A stretch of 64,000 nucleotides of DNA, taken from NCBI GenBank assembly GCA_039881145.1, contig JAYKKI010000013.1:42675501-42739500 (forward strand). Reading direction: 5' to 3'. Below the pieces are notes generated by a model. That model was not told the DNA's origin. It made no database searches and was given only the letters and a program-made list of their open reading frames with translations. Origin of the DNA: Druceiella hillmani (taxonomy: Eukaryota > Arthropoda > Insecta > Lepidoptera > Hepialidae). Position numbers and translations under genes: made by a program. This document shows positions 33,470-45,349 of this stretch, piece after piece. Every line of letters begins with the position of its first letter. Positions within the stretch are counted from its first letter, which is position 1.

Positions 33470-33690
33470 GTTCGAGAAAGCGCGGCTTGGTGGGCGCTGC
33501 GGCAGCACTCGACCGCAATCCGCCCACGCCCGCGGCGCTGCGTCTCCGCCCTCTATCGGACTCGGGTCAGCGCGGGCGCGATTGAAGAAGGATTTTCTAA
33601 TTTTATATTTAAAAAAATTGCGACACTCGCCACCCATTTTCATGCACCGTCCGGAGCCATGGACGGAGCCCTTCCCCTCCACGCTACGAC
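33470..33690. other. GC-rich island between the hAT copies, unidentified
   Basis: About 220 bases of markedly higher GC and CpG content lie in AT-rich surroundings, open in three frames (33452-33715, 33462-33695 and, minus, 33458-33682). None of the peptides resembles a protein I know and no splice signals stand out. It may be a CpG-rich transposon end or an isolated exon. It holds the short inverted word gtccggagccatggac. Confidence 0.35.
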
Positions 33691-33879
33691 ATTGACTCAG
33701 GAGATGTCAATTTGAAAGTTTAACGCATTGAACGTCAGTTAAATAACCTCCAAGATACCGAAATTTCTTTAGCATCCAAAAGTATTAATGTCCAATTACT
33801 TTTTGTTTTGACCATGAATTACGGTACAATGGAGAACTATTTGGCGGCGCATACAAAGTATTATTCCATGAGTTTTGAC

Positions 33880-34420
33880 ACCAGGCTAAGTATTATTCAA
33901 TGATTTTTGACAGCACCCTAGACATTTCCCACAAAGAAGCCAAGTATTACAATATGTGATGATTGAAAACCAGGAGCTTCGGGGAGAGGATTCTTTTTAT
34001 AGATTTTATTGAAGCGAAAAACAAAACTGCAGAAGATATTAGTAACGAACTCTGGGCTAATGTGCTCGATCTTATGAAGTATAGAGGGCAAGTTTACGAT
34101 AATGCTGCTACGATATCTGGATGCTATACAGGTGTAAAACAGCGAATATTCTAATGCCAAATTTGTCCCTCGCTCAAACCATTCACTAAACCTAATTTGC
34201 CCAGATGCAGTTTCAGTGGAGGTAAATTTGGTGACTTTCTTTGGTACGCTAGAATGCTACTACGTTTTTTTCTATGTCAACACATCGATAGAAAGTTCTT
34301 CCTGCAGCCACAGGAAACAGTTTGAAGAGGGTTCAGGGCACACGTTGGAACACTAGAAGCAATGCTGTAAATTTTATTAGAGATCATTGCAAAGGAACTT
34401 TTACAGGCTTGCTACATTTG
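33880..34420 (+). pseudogene. Second hAT (DUF4371/ZMYM1-like) relic, inverted copy
   Basis: It reads, on the + strand, MIFDSTLDISHKE, then FIDFIEAKNKTAEDISNELW, DLMKYRGQVYDNAATISG and YTGVKQRIF. Across a frameshift it continues with the PNAKF…LNLIC and TFFGTL blocks, then RWNTRSNAVNFIRDHCK. It is clearly the same family as the minus-strand copy at 30.8-32.9 kb and close to it in DNA sequence. It is 5'- and 3'-truncated and broken by stops. The two copies face each other across about 1 kb. Confidence 0.8.
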
Positions 34421-34729
34421 TATTTGGTACCAAGCCTGCTGAAAATAATGTTTCGGAGATTTCTAAGGTACCGAATACTCAAAATTATTCATGCGACTTA
34501 TCCACTATATATGTTTGGATAAAATCCCTTAAGTTTTTTTTGCACACCGTGTACTGACATTAGATAACAAAAAGTGGGTCATTAGGATCGCCGACGGTAA
34601 AAATCTAGTTCTGTTCTCTAAATCTGTTCTCTAATTCTGTAAATATAGTTCTATCTAGTACATCTGAATATAAATATTCAAGCGTGTAAAACGAGATTTA
34701 GGAATTATTACAGATAAATCTAAGTTAGG

Positions 34730-35250
34730 CTTCGAAACAAGAAATGATAGCAACATTGCGAGGCGATTTTTCAAGACCATGAAAAAATTGCCGGAATTAT
34801 GGGATTAGATGAATATTTTTTGAAACATGGTTTCGTCATCACAGCTATATTTCTTTAGGGCATACCATAGATAAAATTGCATTTGAAGTAAATGTCAAGG
34901 ATATAAAGTCCCTTGTCTTTGTATTCTCGGTACTTTATTCCAATCAGTGCGCATCAAATCTTATGTCACATCACTGAAACAATCTGCCCATGCATTGTGC
35001 AAATTGGACAGTTGTTTGAAGAGGCACAAGAAGCAAGGGAAAAATACTGTAGGCGTTTTCGTTTGTCTGTCTGTCTAATACACGAAAAACATCTGGAAAC
35101 AATAAATATAAGGATTTATTATCTATGCCCATAATTTCCCACTACAATAAACTCTCTTCGCGAAGCTCCTTCGAAAAACTTAAGACATATTTCATCGGAA
35201 GTAATAATATTTTTAATTAAATCAGAAATTCCTAAATCTGCACTTTTCAC
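34730..35250 (+). pseudogene. Relic of a repeat-borne arthropod protein family (NDGNTARRFF type)
   Basis: In shifting + frames the text reads GFETRNDSNIARRFF, then EKIAGIMGLDEYF, LYSRYFIPISAHQILCH, IGQLFEEAQEAREKYCRRFR and, after about 35160, EAPSKNLRHISSEVI. This order follows a protein that recurs in many arthropod genomes as a multicopy, transposon-like gene, where I recall forms like NDGNTARRFF and PIGQLSEEAQEARNK. Its function and transposon class are unknown to me. A second relic lies at 61.6 kb. Stops and frameshifts make this copy dead. Confidence 0.65.
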
Positions 35251-35351
35251 GTCTCATTTGACAGACTGACTTGACCAAGCTGTTGCTGACTGCGCAGAAA
35301 AAATATGATTCCGACGATGAAATATGATCTGATCATAGTTAGTGAATAATT

Positions 35352-35355
<4 letters not shown>

Positions 35356-35421
<66 letters not shown>
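35356..35421. repeat. (TA)n microsatellite, left of the Tc1 element
   Basis: Uninterrupted TA run that ends exactly at the left TA of the Tc1-like element. It and the run at 37135 were probably one tract before insertion. Confidence 0.95.
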
Positions 35422-35422
<1 letters not shown>

Positions 35423-37134
35423 TCTTTTGCATAAAAAACGGGCGGTTTTGATTTTGTCATATTAACAAAATATTATTTATTAAGAGGTTGTATTAAATGT
35501 AATTGTTACTGGCAGGTATAGTGTATTCTGGCACATAAAAACGAACGTTCTAAATTTGAAATTTATTCTTATTGAATGAAAATTCTCTTTCACTGACAAA
35601 AAAGTATTTTTGGCGGTAAATGAAATCCAACTCTTATTAAGTTCTTTTTCATTTGTTACGTTTTTTATTTTAACGAATAAATTTTAATTAAATTACTGCT
35701 GTTTGCTGCGTTAGTTCACTTCTGTTTGCTGCTCTCGGTATGGTTGAAAAAACGATAAGAGCTAGTAAAATTATTGCGCTGCTTGAAGAATGCTGTAGCC
35801 AATGTTATGTGTCTCAGCAGTATAATGTGAGCCGTTCCACCGTCCAAAGGACCTGGCAACGATACCAAGAAATGGACTCCGTCAGTAGAAGGCCCGGTTC
35901 TGGAAGAAAACGGTGCACTGAGCCACGGAACGATCGCTTTATAGTCAGTCAAGCGCTACGAAATGGGCAAGTTACGTACGTGGATCTCAAACAGAACCTC
36001 GAGGACGTCAGAGGTACACGAGTAAGCCTATGGACAGTCAGAAGGAGACTTCAGGCCGTCAATATACGTAGCTATCCCCCAGCTCGGGGCCCTACATTGC
36101 TCCGTGAGCATCGAGTTGCCAGATTGAGATTCGCTCAAAATTTATCGTCATGGACTCAACAAGACGATGAAGCTCGTATATCGATTAGTAGTGAGGATCG
36201 ACGTCGGCGAGTCTTACGAAGGCCTGGAGAACGCTTCGCAGAAGTGTGCTTTGAGGAAATCACCCCTTACGGTGGAGGTTCCATAATGTTTTGGGCTGGT
36301 ATTAACTCAGATGACTGTACTGAGATAGTTTTTATTGAAAATGACACATTTGAATGCACAAAGATACATAACAGAGGTTCTTATTCCTCATGCCTAACCC
36401 GCATTAACAGCGGTTGGAGGCGAGTCCATTTTTATGGACGACAACGCTCGCGCCCACCGCTCTAGAGACGGTGATGCGTATATGCAGGAGGCCGGAATTC
36501 GTCGGTTAGACTGATCAGCTAGAAGTCCCGACTTCAATCCTATAGAACACATATGGGATAATCTCAAACGACGCGTCAGAGCCGTAAAACCAGCTCAGAA
36601 AACATTCAGGCCCTTAATAATGTGATCATCGCTGTATGGGAACATATTCCTCAGGAAATTATAAAAAACGTCATCGAGAGCATGCCTAACAGATTAAGCG
36701 CATTGATTTTAGCTAGAGGAGGCCATACTCGTTACTAAATATTCAAATTTTATGTTAAATTAATAAAAAATATTCAAAAATAAACTTTAGCCATTTTTAA
36801 TGTACCAGTATGAAAACGCTCGTCTATGTACTTTGCATCGTTTTTTTTATTTATTTGCATTTTGAATGAGTGAAGTAGGTAAAAACGATATCTCAATAAT
36901 AAATGACAATATTCTCATCATATCGCCATATAAAATGCATTTTTTTCGAATTTTTTTATATTTTTCGCCCAAAGTAGAAAACATAAGCTTTAAGTGGGTA
37001 TTTTTTTAATTTTTTTTGGTGCAGTAGTTAAAGAGATCGAGCCGCTCGACCAAAAAACACCTTTTAGAAATAATATATTTAGATAACTCTGATATGGTTT
37101 ATTCCTATAAGTGCCCGTTTTTTTTGCAAAAGAG
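35422..37134 (+). mobile_element. Tc1-like DNA transposon, full length, inactive
   Basis: The 1,713-bp element has terminal inverted repeats. The left end starts ctcttttgcataaaaaacgg, and the right end, complemented, starts ctcttttgcaaaaaaaacgg; the match runs on for three more bases (gc). A TA dinucleotide flanks each end (35420-35421 and 37135-37136), the target duplication of the Tc1/mariner superfamily. One gene-sized frame, broken, occupies the middle. The insertion lies inside a (TA)n microsatellite. Confidence 0.92.
35740..36738 (+). pseudogene. Tc1-like transposase, frameshifted
   Basis: The N-terminus has the helix-turn-helix DNA-binding domain (about residues 1-60, including SQQYNVSRSTVQRTWQRY) and the GRPR-like hook (RRPGSGRKR). 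The second half of the paired domain and ARLRFAQ follow. Around the first catalytic Asp a small deletion removed the usual W..VLFS run but left DEAR. The GGSIMFWAGI block follows. Near 36360 and 36430 the frame shifts. FMDDNARAH (second Asp) and SPDFNPIEHIWDNLKRR (Glu, spacing DD34E) are then found in another frame, with a stop where Trp is usual. The protein ends RGGHTRY at 36738. The family's proteins are about 340 residues; this matches in total length but is dead. Confidence 0.92.
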
Positions 37135-37265
<131 letters not shown>

Positions 37266-37512
37266 CTTAGTTGTTAAGTTATCAGTATAGTTTAAGTAAT
37301 TTTATATTTTATCGTAAAAATGTCCATTTTGATTTTTTTCTTGTAGGAGTTATTGGTTAATATTAAAACATTTTATCGTAAAGTATCACTGAAAAGTAAA
37401 ATTCAATTAATCACATTCTCAAACACGTGTTACTATCTAATTTCAGTATCCCTATTTACCTTTACATTAAGTCATTATTATGGTTAGAATAAATTATATA
37501 GAAGTACTTAAT

Positions 37513-37572
37513 AGATTCAATACACTACAAGGTGACAAAACTTTTTTTGTTACCTTGTAGTGTATTGAATCT
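37513..37572. repeat. 60-nt near-perfect hairpin
   Basis: agattcaatacactacaagg at the left is exactly complementary to the right arm. With the following gtgacaaaa/ttttgttac-type bases, the stem reaches about 28 pairs with one mismatch and a loop of about 4 bases. Such a tight palindrome is unlikely by chance. It may come from a snap-back duplication or be a minimal foldback element. Confidence 0.8.
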
Positions 37573-37689
37573 GACACAACACATTTCGAGCGTCTAAATT
37601 ACCGAAACGATCTACGATACGGGGGTAGCGCAACAGATGTGTGCCTGGACAGGGTGCATTTCTATTCAGATTTAAATTGTGACTAATAG

Positions 37690-37990
37690 CATGGAACACT
37701 AATTATGCAAGTATAGCTTGCACTTGACCTATTTTTGAAGCAAAACTTCTTAACTGTCGTTTGAAATGGGGACCTAATGAAGAAAAACTGAAAAGTCACG
37801 AACGAAAGGGGTGGGCAGCGCGCATTGTTGTCCGAGTGAGATAGAGTAAAAAAAGAGACAAAATGCAACAGGCAGTGTGTAAGCCTCTCTCCCACCTTTG
37901 TTCTCTTTAAATATGCACGTGCATGCGTGCGTCCGTGCGTGCGAGCGCGCGCGTGTGTGCGGGAGGGTGCGCGGGCCGGTGGGCGTGAAC
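37690..37990 (-). repeat. Dispersed repeat with GT/GC-rich tract (inverted copy at 59250-59420)
   Basis: The minus strand of about 37790-37915 matches the + strand of about 59260-59400. Both read tttaaagagaac, then ggYgggaa, a gacgcagcg/cacac block, attgcattttgtctc and ttttactc…gtctcgctc/cactcgg. In this copy the upstream flank is a GC-rich alternating tract at 37915-37975 (cgtgcgtgcgagcgcgcgcg). Non-coding family of unknown class. Confidence 0.6.
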
Positions 37991-38029
37991 GCGTAAACCA
38001 TTACGTCGGTAGGCGATAGTCGGTAGACA

Positions 38030-39950
38030 ATATTATGAAATCAATTATTCTGAAAAATCTATTCGTTTTTTCTTCTCGTTTATGTATTTTGAATAGTTTA
38101 TTATAGTGTGTTCTAAAAAAAATGTCAATAAATAATGAAATGGATATTTTTCACATAATAACAAAAGAACTTATGAAGAATGTTACTTTATAACCGAATT
38201 TCTCATCAAACTCACCCTTTCAATTCCAAATCACGATAACAGCCATTGCGAATCCTGGCAGATGTCCCTTGTATCCATTAACGGTCACATTAACGATAAC
38301 AACGCGCACGTCCGGTACAGGTGGCGCGTGCCGGTCACGTGACTGCCGCATGTCAAATTAACGATCGCTTCCTGCATCGGTGATAGTGATGGGTACGGAT
38401 GCATATATCGACGTTGTTAATAAACAATTAATTGTACCAATGAGATCAGCGCATAATATGACATTATCACATACATTCATAACGGCTAATGGGAATTATT
38501 GATATTATAATTATAATAATTATTCATATGTATTGATGGTTTTTAAAGTTATTAAAACCTTAATTTTACTCTATATTATATTGTAGGAATATAATTCGTT
38601 ATATTGCAAAAATGTATATGTACTTATGCGTGTGCGTTAGAAGTTATACTTTTTTGACATAATAGAAGAATAACGTTATTTAGCACGCAAATAATTAATG
38701 GAAATAAAATAATACAATTATTCATTAAATCACAATTGCATGTGTTTCTTCTGTGATTTTATACATGAAAAGAAAATCCTTTCAAATCAAGGAAAACTGC
38801 CTAAATGGGTACAACTTCAGATCGTTTTCTCTGCAGGGGGGGGGGGCAAATACCGTTGATATATTATTACGTTACTCCGTTTTGACATACCACTTTTGTT
38901 TTATTCTATTAAATCTTCTCTTATCACACTCTTTAAGGGAGAATATTATCTAAACATGATTTATGTCATCTTTAGTTCGATTTCATATACGATTTTGTCA
39001 AGCGAGCTCTGTACATTCATTTTTAAGGTTTTTGGTAAAATAATACATGTCACTATACTTATCAAAAGGTTGCCTCAAAACCAGTTTTTTTCTTTGGTGT
39101 CTAAATAATTTTAATGAAATAAATGTATAAGTGTTTGCTTATAATTTGCACAGGAATGATCTGTTGAGCACAGGAATTATCTTTGACCTATCAAACCGCC
39201 CGAGAAAAATTTACAGATCATAACATTCTTGAAAACTTAACATTCAAAAGCGAGAGATAAAGCCACAATAACAACGCACGACATTTTTTGTAACACTCTC
39301 GTTTGGAAATCTAATTTTAATTCCAACTATAACATATATTCCACGTGTATTCATTTACTTATTTAGACCACAACATAAAAATAAGTTTAGTGGATTCACT
39401 GCTACGTGGTAAATCTCTTCAAGTCAACCGAATCACTAGAATTTAAGTGTTGTAGAAGTAGTAATTGTTCTAGAAGACTGAAATGAAACGCCGATTAAAC
39501 ATTATAAAATGAATTAACTATTACAGTACAACAATTAAAAATATAACTATAAAGTAAAAATCGACCTAATAACTAAATTAGCAAGTAATTTAATAGTGAA
39601 TGTGGACAGGGAAAATCGATAAGATGGGAGAATCAGGAATAGGGAGTCAAGATGGAAATACCTTTTCTATTTTTGAAAATTTAAATCAAATATTTCACTT
39701 TAAAAGTTAGGATTAAGTTTATTCCAGAATATAATAACATGTACAGTGAAACAGTACTCGTAGAAGGTTGTGTTATCTTTAGGAATAAGGGCGGTGAGGT
39801 GGAAGTCAAACGTAATCCAACGCCATGAACCTTTTGGTTTTTGAATTTGGACACGAGTCGTCTCAGGGTCTCTCCTGGGATTATTATTATTTCTGGATTA
39901 TTTCCTTGACCAAAAAATAGCTCAAGAAAATAAACCAGTAATAATAATCT
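38030..39950. other. AT-rich spacer with a CpG-rich patch
   Basis: 38220-38400 is CpG-rich and holds tcacgtgac and short inverted words (gcgcacg, ggcgcgtgcc). It could be a regulatory region, but no exon follows. A run of nine G lies at about 38837. Nothing else is seen. Confidence 0.4.
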
Positions 39951-40195
39951 TGCCGCTTGTTTAGAATTTGGGATTTCTGAAGTAAAATGCTGAATATGCA
40001 ATGGGTCGGATTCATTGTTTAGATCAATCGGTGTGGTTCGAGTTTCTGGTTGCAACCGATCGGTAACAAAAGATGTTGCTGAATCTTCGTCACATTGGTA
40101 TTGTAAGGGTCATATACCAGCCTTTTTGAATGCGCTACAGATATTGGTTGGCGTAGACGCTAATATCCAAGCATATTTTATAATGCCCAGAATTT
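39950..40195 (-). pseudogene. pogo/Tigger-like transposase C-terminal relic
   Basis: On the minus strand, KYAWILASTPTNICSAFKKA is followed by GI, a stop where Trp is usual, then PL, and later TSFVTDRLQPETRTTPIDL. This follows the end of pogo/Tigger-type DDE transposases, where …W..A.TP.NI.SAF…TGIWPFN and S.VTDRP are typical. Catalytic regions upstream are not present in readable form. The frame continues open to 39681 with unrecognised residues. Confidence 0.6.
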
Positions 40196-40209
40196 TATAG
40201 ATCGGTATT

Positions 40210-42205
40210 GTTAAACTGTTATATGCTTCAACTTTAGGATGTATTGTCCTTCATATCACTTATGGCCATTTTAACATATTATAATATAAGATATCATTTG
40301 AATCATAAGTTGATTAAAACTTGTTGGTCTCCCAAACGGGTCAAAAATCTTTCGTAATTTCCTGTATAGAAACAAAGTACTCAAGAAACAAACTCTTTGT
40401 GTCTTATTCTCTTGTGTTCATCTATCTCTTTGCGTTGTAACCTAAGCATCGATTTTCCGTCCTTCTTATGATAGATTTGTTACATTCAGATGGTATAACT
40501 AAACGTTGCATGAAAAACCTTGCGACCTTCACATTTTATTTTTATTGCGCCCAAAGAAGTTTCACTTCAAAAAAATTGGCGTCTATCCATCCGTCTGCCA
40601 GCCTATTTTCAAGGTAATCCCTGTGAATGGGTAGGACTAATTTTTTTCATAGTTATAACATATTAATTTAAAGTATTAATTTTAAAAATATTAATTTTCG
40701 ATCATACAAATCATTTGGACGGAATGTGCGTCACAACAAATGGATCGTCGTTCATTTGTTTAACCTCCAGTCAGATCACGCATCACATTTTGCTAAAAAT
40801 ATTTGAAGAAAAAACAGGTCAAGTGCGAGTATGGTTCGATTATGAAGGGTTTCGTACCTTGTTAGAAGTGAAATTACTTTATTAATTTTAAGCCATTAGT
40901 AATTTGGACTTCCTAACGCAATAAATATTACTTAATATAATTAAATAGAGAGACATATATATGTTATCATGAATATTTCGAACTATTATATTAACGAAAC
41001 TATCACATCTAGAATAGGTTATCTATAATATTTAAATAGGCTTCTAAAATAATTTCTTTCATAATTTTAGGTTCTGTAGTTTCGAAAGTGAAGGGAAACA
41101 TATTTTTTGCCTATTATTCAATATAAATAAAGTATTTTTATTTTTTTTACCAAGCTTTATATTGGTTTCACTTGTATGTGTGAATATATATATCAATGTA
41201 ACGGAATCTTTCAATTAAATTTCCACTCGCTTCCAGACGTCCGAATTATAGGAAATTTTACACACGTGCAATATTTTCAAATATAAAAATTTAAAAAGTC
41301 TAACTATAGTTTAAAAAAAATAAAAAACACGCTTTTTAAAAAAAAATTACTAAAAAATAATCTTTATGTATAAAAATATTGGTCAAAAGCGAAAAAATGT
41401 CTCACAACTCGGTACAACTTAATTTTTTTTTTAGGTAAACTTAAGATAAGAATGAAGTGACTGACAAATTAACTTTAATGTAAAGAAAAAGTGGGGTGTT
41501 TGATATCAGTTGTCGTAAATTTATTATACCACGCTTTTTTTTACATTAAATTAAATTTTTTTGTCAATCACTTCATTTTTCTTTTAAGCTTATTAAAAAC
41601 AATTAAATTGTACCGAGTCGAGAGATGTAATTGTTATGTTGAAAGACCGAAAATTTTACCGAAATCTTTATGTTGAAAGATTATTTTTTTAATTCATATT
41701 GCTACAAAAGTTATTTTTTAGTTTTTTAAACTAAAATTTTGTTTTCTGCTAGCTATGCCTAGGACTTCGCGTGCAATTCGGAATAAGAAGAGTTATTAGA
41801 TTTTTTCATTAATATGTTGCTCTTGGGTATAAATGGTTTTTTATGAAATTCGATATGGTAATTTATCAAATTTCATCAAAATTCATCCAGTAGATTTTTC
41901 GTAATTGACGAACAAATTAACATACACCGAGATAGACAAAAATTTTAAATATAGGTTTTATGGCTTCTATTATCATTCTTAGTGCTAAATCAATAGCTAT
42001 TATTAAAATATTTTCCATGTACAAAATTCATTCTGTTACAATTTTATAAATTATGAATAAATGTTTAAGACCCTTCCAAATGGTTATTTTAAACATTATT
42101 ACCACACCCAAATTTGCCTCTGTTAAAATTTCCATAGAAATATTTTTGAGTCAATATTTTTGGGTTAATATTTTTGAGTTAGCTATTGAGCTATGTGCGG
42201 GTTTA
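40210..42205. other. AT-rich spacer, nothing coding
   Basis: The word cccaaagaagtttcacttc at about 40550 is a short near-palindrome that recurs at about 44860 (gaagtgaaacttctt) and 47745 (ccaaagaagtttcacttctc). It marks an insect dispersed repeat. No gene is seen. Confidence 0.45.
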
Positions 42206-42340
42206 GTATGCTTTAATGCCAAATTTCAAGTCTCAACATTAAGCGGTTTCTGACAAAAGTGGCTGTGACAAATGGACACGTGAGTAATCTTATATGATGA
42301 CGTCTGCTTTTTCTTTTGAGGTACGGAAACCTAAAAACGG
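42205..42340 (+). mobile_element. GTTCCGTACCTC-type repeat copy
   Basis: It reads aatgccaaatttcaagtctc, then gcggtttctga, gtgacaaatggacacgtgag and ttttgaggtacggaaacct. Same family as 23.03, 27.5, 49.23, 50.23 and 63.18 kb. Confidence 0.65.
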
Positions 42341-45000
42341 TCAATTGTCTATATATGTCTTTAAAATTTTGATGCAAATGAATGGAAATAATTTGGTTTA
42401 AACGTTTTAATGAAGCACATAGGCCTGTTTGATTAAAATGCGAACGTGCATTTGATTAACATTTTCTTATGATTTTTTCAAAATTCCTCAAAATTTTCAA
42501 ATTCCTGGTTGACAAAGTCGAGAAGCGGAAGTGTAAGGGATCATATTCTACGTCATTTTGAAGCTTTCGTAAATGGGGTTTAGAAATGAAAAACTGAAAT
42601 GGAAACTTAATTTAATTTTTAAATACCTTTACATTGACTCCCGCTTCGTGTTTGGAGGCATATTCATTTCTTTTTAACTAGCTATAATCTATAGTTTCAT
42701 CCACGTATAATTGTCTTAATAGGATATTTGTTAGTATTTTATGAAGTGTTTGTGATATTTTTTGCAAGAAACGCGTTTTAAGCTGAAAAAATAGGGTTTT
42801 ATTGCAGTCATTCAAAAATTCGCGCCAAAAACTTGTCACGTTATATGTAAATTTCATGACGTCACAATGTCTCAATCAAACAGGTAAATTGTAAAGTGGA
42901 AGTTCTATCTCTTTCACACCCTTCTTAATTCAATAATGCCAGATAAATATTGTTTATGGAATTCAATTTTTGGAATTGCTCTATCCTGCTAATACAATTA
43001 CTTGTAGTTGCCCGTATACTAGTACATTTTGATTTTGTGGTGCATTTTGACGTCACGCGTTCTGATTGTTGGGCTATTTGTGTTTCGGTGTTTAGCAACG
43101 AATTTCACAATCCAATATTACTTTTGACTTAAATAATAAACAAAATTATTTATGCCAAATTTATTGCAGTTAAATATTGTTATCATTATATTTAACCCAA
43201 ACAAATTACCTACATTAATCAGATATTTTTTATACATATTGCAAATACTCTTTTATGTTGCTCTCCCTCCGCGATCACTAAACGCCTCCACACCGGTTCC
43301 GAAACTATACTGGTCGTCAAGAACGGGGTATGTCGGCTGGAATACTCTGAATTATCAGTCAATAAATAAGCCGATCTCTCTACCTTACAGTTTGAGCAGT
43401 GTTCCCCGACTCCTGTTATATTTTTATCACTGCTCTGTCTCTACGAATCATATATCTTGCTCTAAGTATGGGAATTCCAGCATAAAAAAATGAGAATTGA
43501 AAATTTTCAAGCACTGTTCCTCAACTTTGGTTTTATTTTTTATCATTGCTCTGTCTCTACGAAACATAGCCTTGTATATCTTGCTCTAAGTATGGGATTT
43601 CTAGCATAAACAACATTCGGAATTCAACGCGTGGTCCGAACAAGACAAAGTTATAAGGGTTAGTGGTGTCACTACATACCACCCAAAGAGCAGTTAATTT
43701 TGTTGCAATTAAGTTACATTACGACACGGAACATTTACCACGCAAGTTAGACACAAACTTGACAGTTTTGTTCTACATTAACTAATCTCTGATATCCACG
43801 ACTTATAGTATACGAACATTTATATGAATAATTTAGACCACATATGCGTTAATTATTTTTTTCGACAAATCCGGGTCAAGGGTCTAAATAGACTGACAGA
43901 GTCCATTTTAAAACAACTGAAAGTTGCTGAATCAATTACAGGTTTGAAAAACTTTAAAAAAAATATGTGTTGCATTATAATGAATGCTTTAAACTTTCAA
44001 TTTCCTCTCCTAAAAGATTAAATAAATAAAATATTTATACACAGTGCAAAATGCCTCATCTAAATTGCTTTTATTGAAGAAATACCATAAAATAAATCTC
44101 GAAAAATACAAAAGTGTTCTTATTTCTAAAAAAATTATTGAAGCATATAAAATAAAAACTGGTTAAAAATGATATCTGCAACAGGTCTATAATTACAATA
44201 AAAAATAAATAATAATAAATTTTGCCTTAATTATATGAAGGTTATTTGAAATTGATCTTAAAAACAATGTCGATAAATAAACATCAAAATATTTGGTTTA
44301 TCGATACATTGCAACTAAGTACGGCTCTACAAACAACCCTAAAATTTTAAATGAATGTAATCACCACTATAATGCTACGCACTGTTTATAATAAAATTAT
44401 ACCTCGTGACGGCTTGTTACGGCACATAATACGAATTAATATAATGCTTCTTCAACCATTAACGATAATGATGGCAGTATCACTCCATTACGGGGTAAAT
44501 AAATGTAATGTTTCGTAATGTTATGGATAATGGACGACCCTGTTTCCAAATATTATCGGTTAGCTTCTGCTCGCGGCTTGGCCCACGTGGTGTTACGTGA
44601 AAAATTTTTTTTTTAAAGAAATAGGCATAGATTTCAATTAGGCCAGTTACCCAAACGAGGTACCAAATATTATTTTGAACATAATTTGCCAGACCCGGCT
44701 TAAGTTTTGTTGTGTTACAGTGCGATGCCCCGAGCGATTTATATGATGATAGTCTGGATAAAATGCTGTTCAATAATTAACCCATAAATTTAGCGTGTTA
44801 ATGATAGGTTAATTATATCGTTTTTGTAAATGATAATTTAATTATATAAAGCCTATTTTTGAAGTGAAACTTCTTAGGGCGCGATGAGAATAAAATATGA
44901 AGGTAGCAACGTGATTCATATGGCGTTTTTGGAACGTTTGTGACGTCAGAATGTCACAAATCTATCGTAAGACAGACGGGAAATAAGCGAGAGAGATAGA
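42341..45000. other. AT-rich spacer with a short tandem duplication
   Basis: 43390-43492 and 43508-43612 are tandem relatives (gcagtgttccYcgac … atcaYtgctctgtctctacga … atatcttgctctaagtatgg). The frame at 43152-43493 and the minus frame at 44480-44773 do not resemble any protein I know. No gene is supported. Confidence 0.45.
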
Positions 45001-45048
45001 TGAATACGATGAAATAAAAAGAGTACGCATACCAGAAAACAACCAAAA

Positions 45049-45348
45049 ATGGCGCTTACTATATTGATAGCAGTATTAGTTATTTTTTTGGTTTTATTGG
45101 CCGGATACGAATCACAGAGGGGGGGTAACGAAATCGACTGCAGCGCTCGCTGTGGCGGAAATGTAAATATCTTAAGGCTCCTGTTAAATATTGCCATAGA
45201 TAATATAATTTACTTACGTATATCGTCATGTTTACTGTTAGAACCAGTGCAGTTTAGCAAAAATACGAATTTCACTGATGTCTTAATGAAAGTATATCCT
45301 TTCATTAAGAATAAAAAACGATGTATTTTAAAACATAGGTCACGGTAG
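45049..45348 (+). CDS. Possible short secreted-peptide ORF or first exon
   Basis: The 99-residue open frame starts in a good context (accaaaaatgg). Its first 20 or so residues (MALTILIAVLVIFLVLLAGY) are a textbook signal peptide or membrane anchor. The next part is Cys/Gly-rich (CSARCGGN) and is followed directly by gtaaat, a usable splice donor. So the real exon may end at about 45166 and the rest of the frame be intron. After that point the residues look AT-driven. No TATA box or further exon is identified. I do not recognise the protein. Confidence 0.3.
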   Translation: MALTILIAVLVIFLVLLAGYESQRGGNEIDCSARCGGNVNILRLLLNIAIDNIIYLRISSCLLLEPVQFSKNTNFTDVLMKVYPFIKNKKRCILKHRSR

Positions 45349-45349
45349 G

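Noticed and set aside
35247..35432. Tyr-Ile repeat ORF
   Set aside because: Product of a (TA)n tract; the same applies to 46787-46981 and 58836-59078.
39681..39940. A full host gene from the 124-residue minus ORF
   Set aside because: Upstream text in the same strand is the end of a decayed pogo-type transposase with an internal stop; the ORF is its tail.
43152..43493. A 113-residue ORF
   Set aside because: It contains part of a local tandem duplication, has AT-driven codons and resembles no protein I know.
44480..44773. A 97-residue minus-strand ORF with a GC-rich part
   Set aside because: No similarity to known proteins, no splice or promoter context; left as unexplained spacer.
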